Below, one piece after another: positions 25,072-36,273 of a stretch of 64,000 bases of DNA. The DNA comes from Anaerolineae bacterium (GTDB lineage: Bacteria > Chloroflexota > Anaerolineae > Promineifilales > Promineifilaceae): positions 1 through 64,000 of the forward strand of contig JADLAX010000090.1 in the NCBI GenBank assembly GCA_020848035.1, in the 5' to 3' direction. A program made the translations under genes and the position numbers. The notes below the pieces were generated by a model that saw only the letters and a program-made list of their open reading frames with translations, did no database searches and was not told the origin of the DNA. Numbering within the stretch: position 1 is the stretch's first letter; the number at the start of each line of letters is the position of its first letter.

Positions 25072-25887
25072 TTAGCGCAAGGTAACGTCGGCGGCGGTGA
25101 TGGTGTGCCGCTGCCCCGCCGCATCGCGCACCAGCAGGTGCCCGGCGGCATCGGTGCCTTCGGCGATGCCCAGGAGGGTACGGCCGGTTTGCGGATAGCT
25201 CACCTGCACCGGCTGGCCCAGGGTAATGAGGCGGTCTTGCCACGCGGCATGAGGCGAACGGCCGTTCCCCACCCCATCGTACCAGGCCTCCACCCGCGCC
25301 AAAAAAGCGGCCAACAGCGGCAGGCGCGGCACGGGCTGCCCGGTCGCCGCCAGCAGGCTGGTGGGTGGGGTCACCGCTTCCGGCAGTTGGTCGGCGGGAA
25401 TGTTCACGTTGATGCCAATGCCCACGATGGCCCACTGGAGACGGCCGTCTGCGTCAAACTCCCCTTCCTGCAAAATGCCGCTCACCTTGTGCCAGCCGCC
25501 TGCCTGGCGCACCATCACATCGTTGGGCCATTTGATGCCTACCTCCAGGCCAGTCTGGCTGGCAATGGCCTCGGCCGCCGCCAGGCTCACCAGCATCGTG
25601 AGCCAATTCATCTGCTCTGGAGGCCAGTTGGGGCGGAACAGCATAGACAGCAGCAGCGAGCTGCCCGGCGGCGCTTCCCAACGCCGCGCCAGTCGGCCAC
25701 GCCCCTGTTGTTGGTAGTGGGCCAGCAAGACAAAACCGGTTGGCGGTTCAGCGGGGCTGCCCTGCCGCACCATCATTTTGAGCCGATCATTGGTCGAATC
25801 AACCTCGGGCAGCACCTGGCAAGTTTGCCCCAGCCAGCGGGTGGTAAGCGAGTTGGTAACGGCCGTTGCCGCAAAATTGTCCATCAT
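25072..25887 (-). CDS. birA: Biotin-[acetyl-CoA-carboxylase] ligase, catalytic-only
   Basis: Activates biotin to biotinyl-AMP and attaches it to the biotin carrier domain of acetyl-CoA carboxylase. The biotin-AMP loop is QQQGRGRLARRW, the substrate Lys motif is GIKWPNDVMV, and VSGIL and VGIGINVNIP follow. The DNA-binding HTH of E. coli BirA is absent, so this is a group I ligase without repressor activity. The C-terminal SH3-like cap ends GQRHTITAADVTLR. Start 25887 is chosen because GGAG lies seven bases ahead; the in-frame ATG at 25914 is unlikely. About 271 residues. Confidence 0.93.
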   Translation of the reverse strand: MMDNFAATAVTNSLTTRWLGQTCQVLPEVDSTNDRLKMMVRQGSPAEPPTGFVLLAHYQQQGRGRLARRWEAPPGSSLLLSMLFRPNWPPEQMNWLTMLVSLAAAEAIASQTGLEVGIKWPNDVMVRQAGGWHKVSGILQEGEFDADGRLQWAIVGIGINVNIPADQLPEAVTPPTSLLAATGQPVPRLPLLAAFLARVEAWYDGVGNGRSPHAAWQDRLITLGQPVQVSYPQTGRTLLGIAEGTDAAGHLLVRDAAGQRHTITAADVTLR

Positions 25888-26113
25888 TGCCCACTCCCTT
25901 CTCCTCCAACCCAATAAAATTTGTATAAAATTATGTTTGACATGATCCTATCTCCGCCTATAATTGGAGCAAATCCTGGGTATCTTACCACCATCTTCCG
26001 CACATCAACACACCAATCAGCTTCCCAAAAAGCATCCTGGATTTCCACCACAATTTGCCTTGTTTACCTTCTCAACATCCGGTAAGATTATTAAGAAATT
26101 ATTACAGAGAGTA

Positions 26114-27118
26114 ATGGAAATGACAGCAGACGCCTCCCCTGAATTCTCCTCCCAGCCGCAACCAGACGATGCCTATTGGGCTGCCTTGTTCGAACAAGAA
26201 GAAGCCCTGCTGCCCAACGACCCCCGGCCAGAGCTGCCAACCAACGGTAATTGGGCACCCATTCAGCAGCGGATTGACGGCCGTTTCCGCTGGTCAGACG
26301 GCGGCAGTGACCCAGGCACCGATCCCTGGCAGCTGGCCCAGGACATCATGGATGCCGATGACGCTATTTCGCTGCCGGTGACCGGGTTTAACAAGGGTGG
26401 ACTGCTGGTTCATTGGCAAGGGCTGCAAGGTTTTGTGCCCGCCTCGCAGCTTATTGATTTTCCCCAATTCCATTTAGAAAGTGAACGACTGAGCGCGTTG
26501 CGCCAGTGGCAGTCGGAAAAGCTGACGCTTAAAATTATTGAGCTGAACCGCGACTTAAACCGGCTGATTCTCTCCGAGCGGGCCACGCTGGTGGAAGCGG
26601 ATGAGCGCGAAAAGCTGTTTGTGCGCATCGAACCAGGCCAGGTGCGCGAAGGCACCGTGACCAACCTGACCAACTTTGGCGCATTTGTGGACCTGGGCGG
26701 CGTGGAAGGGCTCATTCACATTTCCGAGCTTTCCTGGAGCCGCGTGGTGCACCCCAGCAACGTTTTGGAGCCGGACCAGCAGGTAAAGGTAAAGGTGCTG
26801 AGCGTGGATTCGGAAAACGGCCGTGTCGCCCTCAGCCTCAAGCGCCTCAAAGATAATCCGTGGCTCACCGTGGACCAGCGCTTTAAGCCCGGCCAGCTGG
26901 TGGAAGGCGTCATCACCAATGTGGTTAACTTCGGTGCATTTGTCCTGATTGAAGATGAGCTGGAAGGGCTCATTCACATTTCACAGCTGGCCGAAGGTGT
27001 CTTCCTGCACCCGCGTAAAGTGGTGCAAAAAGGGCAAATTGTTGTCGCCCGCATTCTCAAAGTGGAAGGCGCCAACAAGCGGCTGGCCCTCACCCTGCGC
27101 GGCCTCAACGGCGAATAA
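26114..27118 (+). CDS. S1 RNA-binding domain protein (ribosomal protein S1-like)
   Basis: About 334 residues with three S1 (OB-fold) modules. The first is degenerate (GGLLVHWQGLQGFVPASQL, about 90-115). Two are well kept: GTVTNLTNFGAFVDLGGVEG with HISELSW, and GVITNVVNFGAFVLIEDELEG with HISQLAE. RNA-binding aromatic positions are intact. It probably takes the role of S1 in mRNA binding during translation initiation, as three- to four-domain S1 forms do in several phyla. The start at 26114 (MEMTADASPE) follows AGAGA; the 50 upstream in-frame codons look non-coding. The region to birA is a 226-base divergent promoter area. Confidence 0.88.
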   Translation: MEMTADASPEFSSQPQPDDAYWAALFEQEEALLPNDPRPELPTNGNWAPIQQRIDGRFRWSDGGSDPGTDPWQLAQDIMDADDAISLPVTGFNKGGLLVHWQGLQGFVPASQLIDFPQFHLESERLSALRQWQSEKLTLKIIELNRDLNRLILSERATLVEADEREKLFVRIEPGQVREGTVTNLTNFGAFVDLGGVEGLIHISELSWSRVVHPSNVLEPDQQVKVKVLSVDSENGRVALSLKRLKDNPWLTVDQRFKPGQLVEGVITNVVNFGAFVLIEDELEGLIHISQLAEGVFLHPRKVVQKGQIVVARILKVEGANKRLALTLRGLNGE

Positions 27119-27132
27119 AAGGGAAGGTAATT

Positions 27133-27188
27133 AAGTAATTGGGTAATTGCGGTTTCAATTACCTAATGACTCAATTACCCAATTACTT
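27133..27188. repeat. 17-base perfect inverted repeat between the S1-protein and ftsK genes
   Basis: AAGTAATTGGGTAATTG at 27133-27149 and its exact complement at 27172-27188, with further GGTAATTA-like copies in the loop. It ends 16 bases before the ftsK start. It is a candidate hairpin terminator or dispersed repeat of the AT-rich kind. Confidence 0.75.
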
Positions 27189-27204
27189 TTCACGATGTAT
27201 TGGT

Positions 27205-29403
<2,199 letters not shown>

Positions 29404-29459
29404 GTTAGTGAAGGGGTGAAGGGGTGACAAGGTGAAGGGGTGAGCTACCAGCCAGCCAA

Positions 29460-30539
29460 CTACCGTTCGTTGTTGGCATCTACTAACCGGCTAATCTGCT
29501 CCGGGCCGCCGAGAACGCCGACCACCTGCCCCAGCTTGAGGCGGCGGTCACCAGCGGGATGGAAATCGGAACGGCCGTCCTCTCTTAGCAGCACCACACT
29601 CACCTCATACGTCTGCTCAATTTCCGCCACGGAACAATCCAGTAGGTCAGAGTTTTCCGTCAGGCGCAGGCGGGCCAGGCTGAGCGGTTCACCTTCCACG
29701 GTGATGGGGCGGGTCACGTCCACATCGGCGGCGGCGGCGGCAAAGGTGGGCGCGGCCATGCCCGTGGCGCTCATGGCGCGAAAGCCAAACTGATCCTGCA
29801 AAGACTGGGCAAAGTCGTCGTCAAAAATGCGCACCACTACACGAATGTCTGGATTCAGGCGGCGTGCCTTAAAGGCAATTTGCAGGTTCATGCTGTCGTT
29901 TTGGGTGCAGAGGATGATTGATTGGGCTTTGACCACCCCGGCCGCCTCCAGGGCCACCTCGCGCCGGGCGTCGTCTTTGAGCACCGGGATGCCCATCGAC
30001 TGCGTTTCGGCAATGAGGTCCTGGTCTGGATTAAGCTCAATCACCGCCACGTCGCGGTCCAGCTCGTACAGCTTTTGGGCGACCCGGTAACCCAGGTGCC
30101 CCAGGCCCACCAAGACGATGTGGTTTTGAAAGGTAGAAGCAACGGCCATTTCCCACTCCTTGCTGCGTTCCCGCCGGTTGAAAAACAAAAGGCCAAAGTC
30201 GGTTAGCCCCTGGGCCAAAATGGAGATGCCGATGATGGGCATGATGAAGTAGAAGAGCTGGAGCGGCAGGTGTTGGGGCAAATTGTCGCCCAGCGGCTGC
30301 AAAAAGGTGAGGCCCAGCACCTGGTAAGTGGCCTCGACCAGGCTGTTGCCCACGGCTTCGTTGTAGTAGCTGGCCAGCCAAAAGTAAAGCAACCCGCCGC
30401 CAAAAACTGCCAGGGCAAAGTAGGTTAACGGCCGTATAAATTCCCGTACCAGCAGCAGCGTGTCGCGCCACATGACCCGCAAACGGCGGAAACGGCCGTG
30501 TCTTTTGTGTTGGTTTCGTCGACGGTTTTTTGCACGCAT
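29460..30539 (-). CDS. TrkA-domain (RCK) channel-like protein without the K+ filter motif
   Basis: A 359-residue membrane protein with a two-helix pore-like unit followed by a regulator of K+ conductance. Helices lie at about residues 35-55 and 95-120. The NAD-binding RCK Rossmann motif is VLVGLGHLGYRVAQKLYELDRDVAVIE and the C-terminal TrkA-C domain reads LRLTENSDLLDCSVAEIE. The expected T-x-G-Y-G-D selectivity filter is not seen; the pore region reads YQVLGLTFLQPLGDN. Either the filter is altered, or the protein gates another ion. A basic N-terminus (about 22 residues) precedes the first helix. It ends 56 bases from the convergent ftsK stop codon. Confidence 0.82.
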   Translation of the reverse strand: MRAKNRRRNQHKRHGRFRRLRVMWRDTLLLVREFIRPLTYFALAVFGGGLLYFWLASYYNEAVGNSLVEATYQVLGLTFLQPLGDNLPQHLPLQLFYFIMPIIGISILAQGLTDFGLLFFNRRERSKEWEMAVASTFQNHIVLVGLGHLGYRVAQKLYELDRDVAVIELNPDQDLIAETQSMGIPVLKDDARREVALEAAGVVKAQSIILCTQNDSMNLQIAFKARRLNPDIRVVVRIFDDDFAQSLQDQFGFRAMSATGMAAPTFAAAAADVDVTRPITVEGEPLSLARLRLTENSDLLDCSVAEIEQTYEVSVVLLREDGRSDFHPAGDRRLKLGQVVGVLGGPEQISRLVDANNER

Positions 30540-30560
30540 CTGGTTAAAAGATTTTTACCT

Positions 30561-30589
30561 GTAGGGGCGACCCGCCGGGTCGCCCTTAC
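30561..30589. repeat. REP-like palindrome GTAGGGGCGACCC...CTTAC
   Basis: A 29-base palindrome with GTAG at one end and a slightly changed CTTAC at the other. Its TTA (30586-30588) is, on the minus strand, the TAA stop codon of the DUF2723 gene. A longer-looped relative lies at 54634-54663. Confidence 0.85.
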
Positions 30590-33500
30590 TCCACTGTAAA
30601 GCCGGTGAGCAGCAGTTTATCATCAACGGCCGTTCCTGTGTCATCCAAAACAGAAAGTCGGCGCAAGGTGCGCAGCAGGTAAAAGCCCACCTGCACCCGG
30701 TACGGCCCTTCGGGCAGCTCGCCGGCCAGCGGCACCTGGTAATGATCCACCACCGCCTCGCCCGGCGTCCACTGGCTGGTGGGGAAGGTGCCCTGCACCG
30801 GCCAGCTGTCAATCTGCCCCACAAGCTGGTCGTTGGCATCTAGCACCTGGACAAAAACGGTGTAGTCTTCCGCCAGCGGCGTCAACGCCTGCCAGGTCAG
30901 CGTCACGTCCAGCAGGCCGCCCGGCGACAACGTCATTTCCGGCACATCAACATCCAGCAAGGCAATCTTGTCCTCGAAATTGGTCGCCCCTTCGGGCAGC
31001 GGTACGCCGCTCACCACCACTTCGCCCACCACACAAAAGTTGGTGACCGGGCGCATCCAGCCGCACTGCGCCTGCCCGGAAACAGGTTCGGCAATGAGTT
31101 GGTAACGGCCGTTTACCGCTGGTGTCTCCACAAAAGCCTGGCGCATAAAAGATTGATTGGCCGGAGCGTTAACGTCGGGGGCCAGCCCCGGCTGCGGCTG
31201 CGGCAAGCCGTTTTGGCGCAGCTTAAACGTCACGCCATCCGGCACACCCTCGCCAGCAAACAAGAGCGGCAGCTCCGCCTGGGGCCGAACCTGGGCCGGA
31301 AGCTCCATCGAGTTCAGCCAGGCGCTGCCCACCTGCGCCCGCACCGGCTGGGCCAGCGGTACGGCCGTCAACGGCGAAAATGGGTGAATGGCCACATCCT
31401 GCCAGGCAAGTTCGGTCGCGGGCGTAAACGGCGGGGCCACCGCCACCTGCAGCCCCAGTTGGCCGCCCGTGTCCAGGATGGGCTGCGGCCAGATGTGGGT
31501 GTCTAGCACAATTTCACCGGGCCGCCAGGCAACGGTGGGATAATTGTTGTGCACCGGATGCTGCCCGGTTGCCACGTCTGGCGGACCCACGTAGGCCAGC
31601 CCGGCCCAGCGCACAAAAATGTGCAGCGTTTCCGTTACCGGCGCGGCGGCCTGCCAGGCCAGGGTGACCTCGGTGGCCTGCGGGTCGCTGGCGGCGAAGG
31701 GCGCAATCGAAACGCCCACCAGCTGTAGGGGACCAACCATTTGCTCGCTTACGCTGAGGGTAGACGGCCGTTCCAGCAGCGGCGTGGTACTCACTTCAGT
31801 CAATGGCCCCGCCGCGCGTAAATGATAAACGCCCGCCAATCCGGGCAGAAAACGGGCCAGGTAGACGGTCTGCCCGGCGGCCAGGCGGGCATCCAGCTCG
31901 GCACGGTAGGCGGCTTCGTCCGGCAGCACAATGATCTCCAGGTCGGGCCGGATACCTTCGGCCTGCTGGAGGTAATAAAGCGGCGGGAATTTGTCGCTGT
32001 CGGCCAGGATGGCGGCGTTTTCGGCCAGCGGCTGCTGCAAGACACCCAGCCCCCAGGCGGTACGGCCGTCGTCCCGCGAGCTATCCAGTCGGGCGCGGTT
32101 ATGCACCAGCAGCATCAGCGTGGGCAGCAGCAAGAGCAGCAGGACGGCCGTTTGCACCAGCGGCACCAGTGGTTGATTCTCCCGATCCACCAACCGAACG
32201 ATGAGGCGGAGAACGGCCGTCACCCCTGTGGCCCAAAACAGCCCCACCACCAGCTGCGCCGGAATCAAAAAGACGGCCAGGTCCGGCACGTAGTAGTTGA
32301 GGCTGTAAAACGTAAAGCCCAGCCAGGCGATCCCCAACACAAACGCCAGCCGCCAGCGCTGCCAATCGAGGTAAAGCACGCCCAACACCACCAGCGCCAG
32401 GTTAAATTCACCCCAATTGTCCACAAACAACCGCCCCACAATGCCATAGCGGGCCGAATCGTTGAGCCAGGCACCCCACTGCAAGGCGTCTTGAAAACGG
32501 CCGCCAATCACCCAATCAACAAAGCGGCTCAGCCCCATCGCTTCACCGTTCACCGCCTGCCAGCGCAGCGGCAGGTAGGCGTAAAGCAGTAAGGGCAGCA
32601 GGAAGGCCAGGGCAATTTGGGCCAGGAATCGGTAATCCGTGAGCAGTGAACGGTAGTCGCTCTCCGTGGAACTCTGTGCCTTCTCCGTGCCCCTCTGTGT
32701 TCCGCTTTTTTCCCCCCAAAAACCCAACAACAGTGCCAGCCCCGCCGGGGGCAGCAAAAACAGCGTCGTCAAATGATTGGTTAACCCCAGGCCAATGACA
32801 AAGGCCAGCCAGAGAAGATTCACCCTCACCCCGGCCCTCTCCCTGGGAGGGAGAGGGAGTTCGTGACCTCCTTCTTGCAGGGGGAGGGCCAGGGAGGGGG
32901 TCCGCCCCAGCAGCCACAGCGCCACACACACCACCAGGGCGTGCAGGGCATACACTTCGGCGGCGATGGCCTGGCTCCACAATGTGCTGGTTAACCCCAT
33001 GACAACGGCACCCAGCACGGCCGTTTCTGCCTCACCCCACAGTTCCCACAAAAATTGGAAGAAAAATACCAGGGCGAGGGTGGCCAGAACGGCCGTACCC
33101 ACATTGATCCGCCAGGCCACCGAGCCAACCGGCACCAGGCTGAACAGCTTGCCCAGCAGCAGGTAGAGCGGATACCCCGTCGGATGGGCAATGCCCAGCT
33201 GCGGCGCCACCACCTGGAACTCAAACGTGTCCGCCTGCCCCACCGTGCGCGACATGGTGCTGAGGTAAACCGGCAGCAGGGCAGCAGCCACCAATAGCGG
33301 CCCCAGCCAGGGCCAGACATCTGGCCGAGTACGCCAGCGCCGCCCGGTCCACAGCAGCAGCACCAGCCACAGCGCCGCGCCAAAAATAAAGCGGCTGCGG
33401 CCCACATCCACCAGCGGATCGGCCAGGTAGATGAGGTTGAGCAGCAGCGGCGTCAGCGCCAGGGGGGAGAGCCGCCGCTCGGCCCAGCGCTGCCAGGCCA

Positions 33501-33708
33501 GCCAGGTAACAAAGGTAAGGATAGCGGTGAAGGTGAGGGTGAGAAACGGCCGTCCCAGCCACAGCCAGCGCGGGAACAACCCTTCATACAAAATCCGGCT
33601 GGTAGCCAGCCAGCCAATAAAGGTGAGAAAAAAGAAGGAGAGATGGGTGGAGAAATAGGTGAGACGAACGGAGTAAAAGGAAAGTGGCGGCTGGTGTTCG
33701 GTATCCAT
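30586..33708 (-). CDS. DUF2723 (TMEM260-like) polytopic membrane glycosyltransferase
   Basis: A 1040-residue protein with about ten N-terminal membrane helices and a long C-terminal extracytoplasmic beta-rich region. The DUF2723 motif is GQADTFEFQVVAPQLGIAHPTGYPLYLLLGK (split here by QVVAPQLG), where an acidic residue and HPTGYP are diagnostic. The family contains TMEM260-type O-mannosyltransferases, so a polyprenyl-sugar-dependent transferase is a fair inference. Two in-frame repeat-derived insertions are odd: about residues 265-296 (LALPLQEGGHELPLPPRERA) and 326-361 (GTQRGTEKAQSSTESDYRS). Both lie between helices. The stop codon is supplied by a REP-like palindrome. No transport motif was seen. 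Confidence 0.85.
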   Translation of the reverse strand: MDTEHQPPLSFYSVRLTYFSTHLSFFFLTFIGWLATSRILYEGLFPRWLWLGRPFLTLTFTAILTFVTWLAWQRWAERRLSPLALTPLLLNLIYLADPLVDVGRSRFIFGAALWLVLLLWTGRRWRTRPDVWPWLGPLLVAAALLPVYLSTMSRTVGQADTFEFQVVAPQLGIAHPTGYPLYLLLGKLFSLVPVGSVAWRINVGTAVLATLALVFFFQFLWELWGEAETAVLGAVVMGLTSTLWSQAIAAEVYALHALVVCVALWLLGRTPSLALPLQEGGHELPLPPRERAGVRVNLLWLAFVIGLGLTNHLTTLFLLPPAGLALLLGFWGEKSGTQRGTEKAQSSTESDYRSLLTDYRFLAQIALAFLLPLLLYAYLPLRWQAVNGEAMGLSRFVDWVIGGRFQDALQWGAWLNDSARYGIVGRLFVDNWGEFNLALVVLGVLYLDWQRWRLAFVLGIAWLGFTFYSLNYYVPDLAVFLIPAQLVVGLFWATGVTAVLRLIVRLVDRENQPLVPLVQTAVLLLLLLPTLMLLVHNRARLDSSRDDGRTAWGLGVLQQPLAENAAILADSDKFPPLYYLQQAEGIRPDLEIIVLPDEAAYRAELDARLAAGQTVYLARFLPGLAGVYHLRAAGPLTEVSTTPLLERPSTLSVSEQMVGPLQLVGVSIAPFAASDPQATEVTLAWQAAAPVTETLHIFVRWAGLAYVGPPDVATGQHPVHNNYPTVAWRPGEIVLDTHIWPQPILDTGGQLGLQVAVAPPFTPATELAWQDVAIHPFSPLTAVPLAQPVRAQVGSAWLNSMELPAQVRPQAELPLLFAGEGVPDGVTFKLRQNGLPQPQPGLAPDVNAPANQSFMRQAFVETPAVNGRYQLIAEPVSGQAQCGWMRPVTNFCVVGEVVVSGVPLPEGATNFEDKIALLDVDVPEMTLSPGGLLDVTLTWQALTPLAEDYTVFVQVLDANDQLVGQIDSWPVQGTFPTSQWTPGEAVVDHYQVPLAGELPEGPYRVQVGFYLLRTLRRLSVLDDTGTAVDDKLLLTGFTVE
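32626..32730. repeat. Repeat inserted in frame in the DUF2723 gene (CTCTGTG type)
   Basis: Imperfect tandem CTCCGTGGAACTCTGTGCCTT / CTCCGTGCCCCTCTGTG units next to an ACGGTAGTCGC tract. It encodes a Gln/Ser/Thr-rich loop with no family counterpart. Confidence 0.65.
32820..32915. repeat. GC-rich CCCTCTCCC-type repeat inserted in frame in the DUF2723 gene
   Basis: The unit CACCCTCACCCC...CCCTCTCCCTGGGAGGGAGAGGG is the same family as 56851-56931, 58320-58412 and 63101-63290. Here it is read on the minus strand as a Leu/Pro/Arg-rich loop ending ERAGVRVN. Confidence 0.85.
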
Positions 33709-33870
33709 CGCCGCCTATTGTACCCGTTCCTGCATGACCCCGGTAATAATTCAGAACATTTGCTCTGTCTGGGAAATAGGCCGCGGATAAACGCGGATTA
33801 AATTTGATAAATCTGCTGATTTTCATTCATGGTGTTGCGCTTGCGTTCATGAAGAAGCTTGCAAAAATAA

Positions 33871-33898
33871 TTTAACGCAGAGGCGCGGGGGCGCAGAG
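33871..33898. repeat. Dispersed 28-base repeat, copy 2
   Basis: TTTAACGCAGAGGCGCGGGG then GCGCAGAG. It matches 9938-9965 except for two bases. It lies just before the MITE-like element. Confidence 0.7.
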
Positions 33899-33913
33899 TA
33901 AAGCGGGCCTTTT

Positions 33914-34117
33914 AGCAATTCGAAATATGGCGTAGGGGCGGGACGGCGCGGTATAGTTCCGGCTAAAACAGGTAACCTCTTCTCCGCGCCGTCTCGCCCT
34001 GTCTGTCGTTGACGGCCGTTTTGGGTGAGACAGGCGGGAGGCAAGGCTCCTCGTCTGGCCATGATCTTGGCCCGCCTGTCCCACCCTTACATGAAATTGT
34101 GTCTATTTCGAATAGCT
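33914..34117. mobile_element. MITE-like double-hairpin element with 14-base terminal inverted repeats
   Basis: The termini AGCAATTCGAAATA and TATTTCGAATAGCT match at 13 of 14 positions. Inside is a GTAGGGGCGGGACGGCGCGG hairpin and a GGGTGAGACAGGCGGGA / GCCCGCCTGTCCCACCC hairpin ending CTTAC. The second copy is at 47631-47820. No coding capacity. One ACGGCCGT lies between the hairpins here but not in the other copy. It fills most of the 520-base gap before metB. Confidence 0.8.
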
Positions 34118-34228
34118 GGAGAGCCTTTTGGCCCAGGCCAGCAAACCCCACAAAAGTTGATACAATCGGTGAGCGGTAAACCGATTACCAAACACCAACT
34201 ACCGACAACCGACAACCAAGGAGCACCT

Positions 34229-35380
34229 ATGACTCAAAATCCCAATTACCACCTGGAAACCCTGGCCGTACACGCCGGGGTCGAGCCAGATCCAACCACC
34301 GGGGCGGTGATGACGCCCATTTACCAGACCTCGACCTATGCCCAGGCAGACGTGGCCCAGCACAAGGGGTACGACTATTCCCGCACCGACAACCCCACCC
34401 GCACGGCGCTGCACGGGGCGCTGGCGGCGCTGGAGGGCGGCACCTATGCCCTGGCCTTTGCCTCCGGCATGGCGGCCATCGACACCATTTTGCGGCTGAT
34501 CAAGCCGGGCCAGCACGTGCTCTCCGGCAACGATGTGTACGGCGGCACGTTCCGCTTGTTCGACAAGGTGCTGTCTGGCCTGGGGATCGAGTTTACCTTT
34601 GCCGATACCACGGATGACACGGCCGTTTCTGCCGCCATCCAACCCAACACCAAACTCATCTGGCTGGAGACACCCACCAACCCCATGCTGCGCCTGACGG
34701 ACATCGCCGCCATCGCCCAGATTGCCCATGTCGCCGGGGCGTGGCTGGGGGTAGACAACACCTTTGCCTCCCCTGCCCTGCAAAGCCCGCTGGCGCTGGG
34801 GGCCGACTTTGTGGTGCACAGCACCACCAAATACATCGGCGGCCATTCCGACGTGGTGGGCGGGGCGATTGTGCTGAACGATACGGCCGTTTACGAACAG
34901 CTCAAATTCCTGCAAAACGCCATCGGCGCGGTGCCGGGGCCGATGGACTGCTTCCTCACCCTGCGCGGCATCAAAACGCTGGCGATCCGCATGGCGCAGC
35001 ACTGCCGCAACGCCACCCAGGTGGCCCACTTCCTGGCCGACCACCCGGCCGTGGCCGAGGTCATCTACCCCGGCCTGGAGAGCCACCCGCAGTACGAACT
35101 GGCCCAGCGGCAAATGCGCGGGCCGGGCGGCATGATCTCCTTCATTTTGCACGGTGGGGAAAAAGCGGCCCGGCTGGTCGCCCGGGAGACAAAGCTGTTC
35201 ACCCTGGCCGAATCGCTGGGCGGCGTGGAGTCGCTCATCGAGCTGCCCGCGCCGATGACCCATGCCTCCGTGGCCGACTCGCCCCTGGCGATTGATCCGG
35301 GCCTGGTGCGGGTCTCGGTGGGCATTGAAAATGCTCAGGACTTGATTAACGATTTGAAGCAGGTGTTAAACCGGGTTTAA
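34229..35380 (+). CDS. metB: Trans-sulfuration PLP enzyme, cystathionine gamma-synthase-like
   Basis: A 383-residue fold-type I PLP enzyme of the Cys/Met metabolism family. The PLP Lys is in VHSTTKYIGGHSDVVGG; other motifs are YDYSRTDNPTR, FASGMAAID, WLETPTNPMLR and RVSVGIE. AAGGAG lies six bases ahead of ATG 34229 and homology begins there, so the longer in-frame ORF from 34025 is rejected. Cystathionine gamma-synthase (Met synthesis), cystathionine gamma-lyase and O-acetylhomoserine enzymes are hard to separate by motif. The sequence favours the gamma-synthase/lyase subgroup. Confidence 0.88.
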   Translation: MTQNPNYHLETLAVHAGVEPDPTTGAVMTPIYQTSTYAQADVAQHKGYDYSRTDNPTRTALHGALAALEGGTYALAFASGMAAIDTILRLIKPGQHVLSGNDVYGGTFRLFDKVLSGLGIEFTFADTTDDTAVSAAIQPNTKLIWLETPTNPMLRLTDIAAIAQIAHVAGAWLGVDNTFASPALQSPLALGADFVVHSTTKYIGGHSDVVGGAIVLNDTAVYEQLKFLQNAIGAVPGPMDCFLTLRGIKTLAIRMAQHCRNATQVAHFLADHPAVAEVIYPGLESHPQYELAQRQMRGPGGMISFILHGGEKAARLVARETKLFTLAESLGGVESLIELPAPMTHASVADSPLAIDPGLVRVSVGIENAQDLINDLKQVLNRV

Positions 35381-35492
35381 CCGTTGCGTCGTGTGGGGTT
35401 CAATACGGGCAGCGGGTTGGTGATGAGGCGTGGGGGGGGGTAAACGGCCGTTGCCCCTCATCAGCGCGGCGGACCACCATGATTGCCTGCCC

Positions 35493-35698
35493 CAATCGCG
35501 GCGTCATGAATGCCACCGCTAGTAAAGGAAGCCTGCTGAAGCAAGCTAATCGCCTTCAGCCCCATTCATGGGGCTTTCCTTACTAGCCCGGCGATTCATC
35601 ACCGGGCGATCTGGGGCAACCACCTACCTTTGCCGCCCTGATCGCGGCGGCATGAATGCCACCGCTAGTAGAGGAAGCCTGCTGAAGCAGGCTGGGTT
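35493..35698. repeat. Multi-hairpin composite repeat, upstream copies
   Basis: Two units of a roughly 55-base repeat with GGCATGAATGCCACCGC and GAAGCCTGCTGAAGCAGGCT occur at 35493-35547 and 35640-35692. They are joined by an AGCCCCATTCATGGGGCT palindrome and a CCCGGCGATTCATCACCGGG hairpin. A composite of about 116 bases (35583-35698) recurs at 38091-38206, so the GIY-YIG and CBS-HEPN genes lie between copies. The preceding 35381-35492 holds only one ACGGCCGT (about 35443) and no gene. Confidence 0.85.
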
Positions 35699-35706
35699 TG
35701 CCTTCA

Positions 35707-36267
35707 TTAAACAGCGTTTGCTTTGTGCATTTTGCGCAGGGCGGCAAGCTGTGGATAAAAAGGATGTCTTTCATTTCCCCGCAGATTTAGCGGCAGTGAC
35801 AACTCCCGAATCAGTTCATCCTCTAAATGCCACGGCTCTGGATGAACCGTCCAGGTCACAAACGCATTCAGGGCCATCCAGTCAGACAATAACGTTTCAC
35901 CAGAACCAAACGTCTTGCGATCTCCACTACCTACGCAGCACAGTTGAATACCCAATTCCCCTGCCAGCAAACAACCAAGCGAAAGACGCAATGTGGAACC
36001 AAAGGCGTTGCCGCGAAAATGATCAACGACGCGTTTGCGCAGGTTATTTTTGCTGTTAGCACTGGTGGGCGAAATCCCAACGTATAGCAAAGTAAACTCG
36101 TTGTAACTGTGGCAGTCGCTTGAGGGAATAATGGCGGGAAACTGCCTGAAATACCAGGCGTACACACCAGATGCTGCGGGCACAGGGCAAGATTTTTGCT
36201 GCAAAATCTCAGCACGTGACCACAACTTGGCGGGGGTTAACAGCGCTTCGCGATAGGAGTTAGGCAT
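35707..36267 (-). CDS. GIY-YIG nuclease superfamily protein
   Basis: A 186-residue GIY-YIG-type protein. The two core strands are GVYAWYF and LLYVGIS, followed by LRKRVVDHFRGNAFGSTLRLSLGCLL (Arg/His catalytic region; read in two halves) and a later acidic ELIRELSLPLNLRGNERHPF. The GVYAWYF variant keeps the Tyr. It probably cuts or binds nucleic acid. It starts 6 bases after the stop codon of the CBS-HEPN gene on the same strand, so the two are almost surely co-transcribed and translationally linked. Both lie between copies of a multi-hairpin repeat. It may be the nuclease partner of that sensor, an inference from position only. Confidence 0.75.
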   Translation of the reverse strand: MPNSYREALLTPAKLWSRAEILQQKSCPVPAASGVYAWYFRQFPAIIPSSDCHSYNEFTLLYVGISPTSANSKNNLRKRVVDHFRGNAFGSTLRLSLGCLLAGELGIQLCCVGSGDRKTFGSGETLLSDWMALNAFVTWTVHPEPWHLEDELIRELSLPLNLRGNERHPFYPQLAALRKMHKANAV

Positions 36268-36273
36268 CAGCTT

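Noticed and set aside
25964..26113. Extension of the S1-protein frame
   Set aside because: No domain signal; ATG 26114 has AGAGA upstream.
34025..34228. N-terminal extension of the metB frame
   Set aside because: Its codons run through a MITE-like hairpin element. AAGGAG and family homology both start at 34229.
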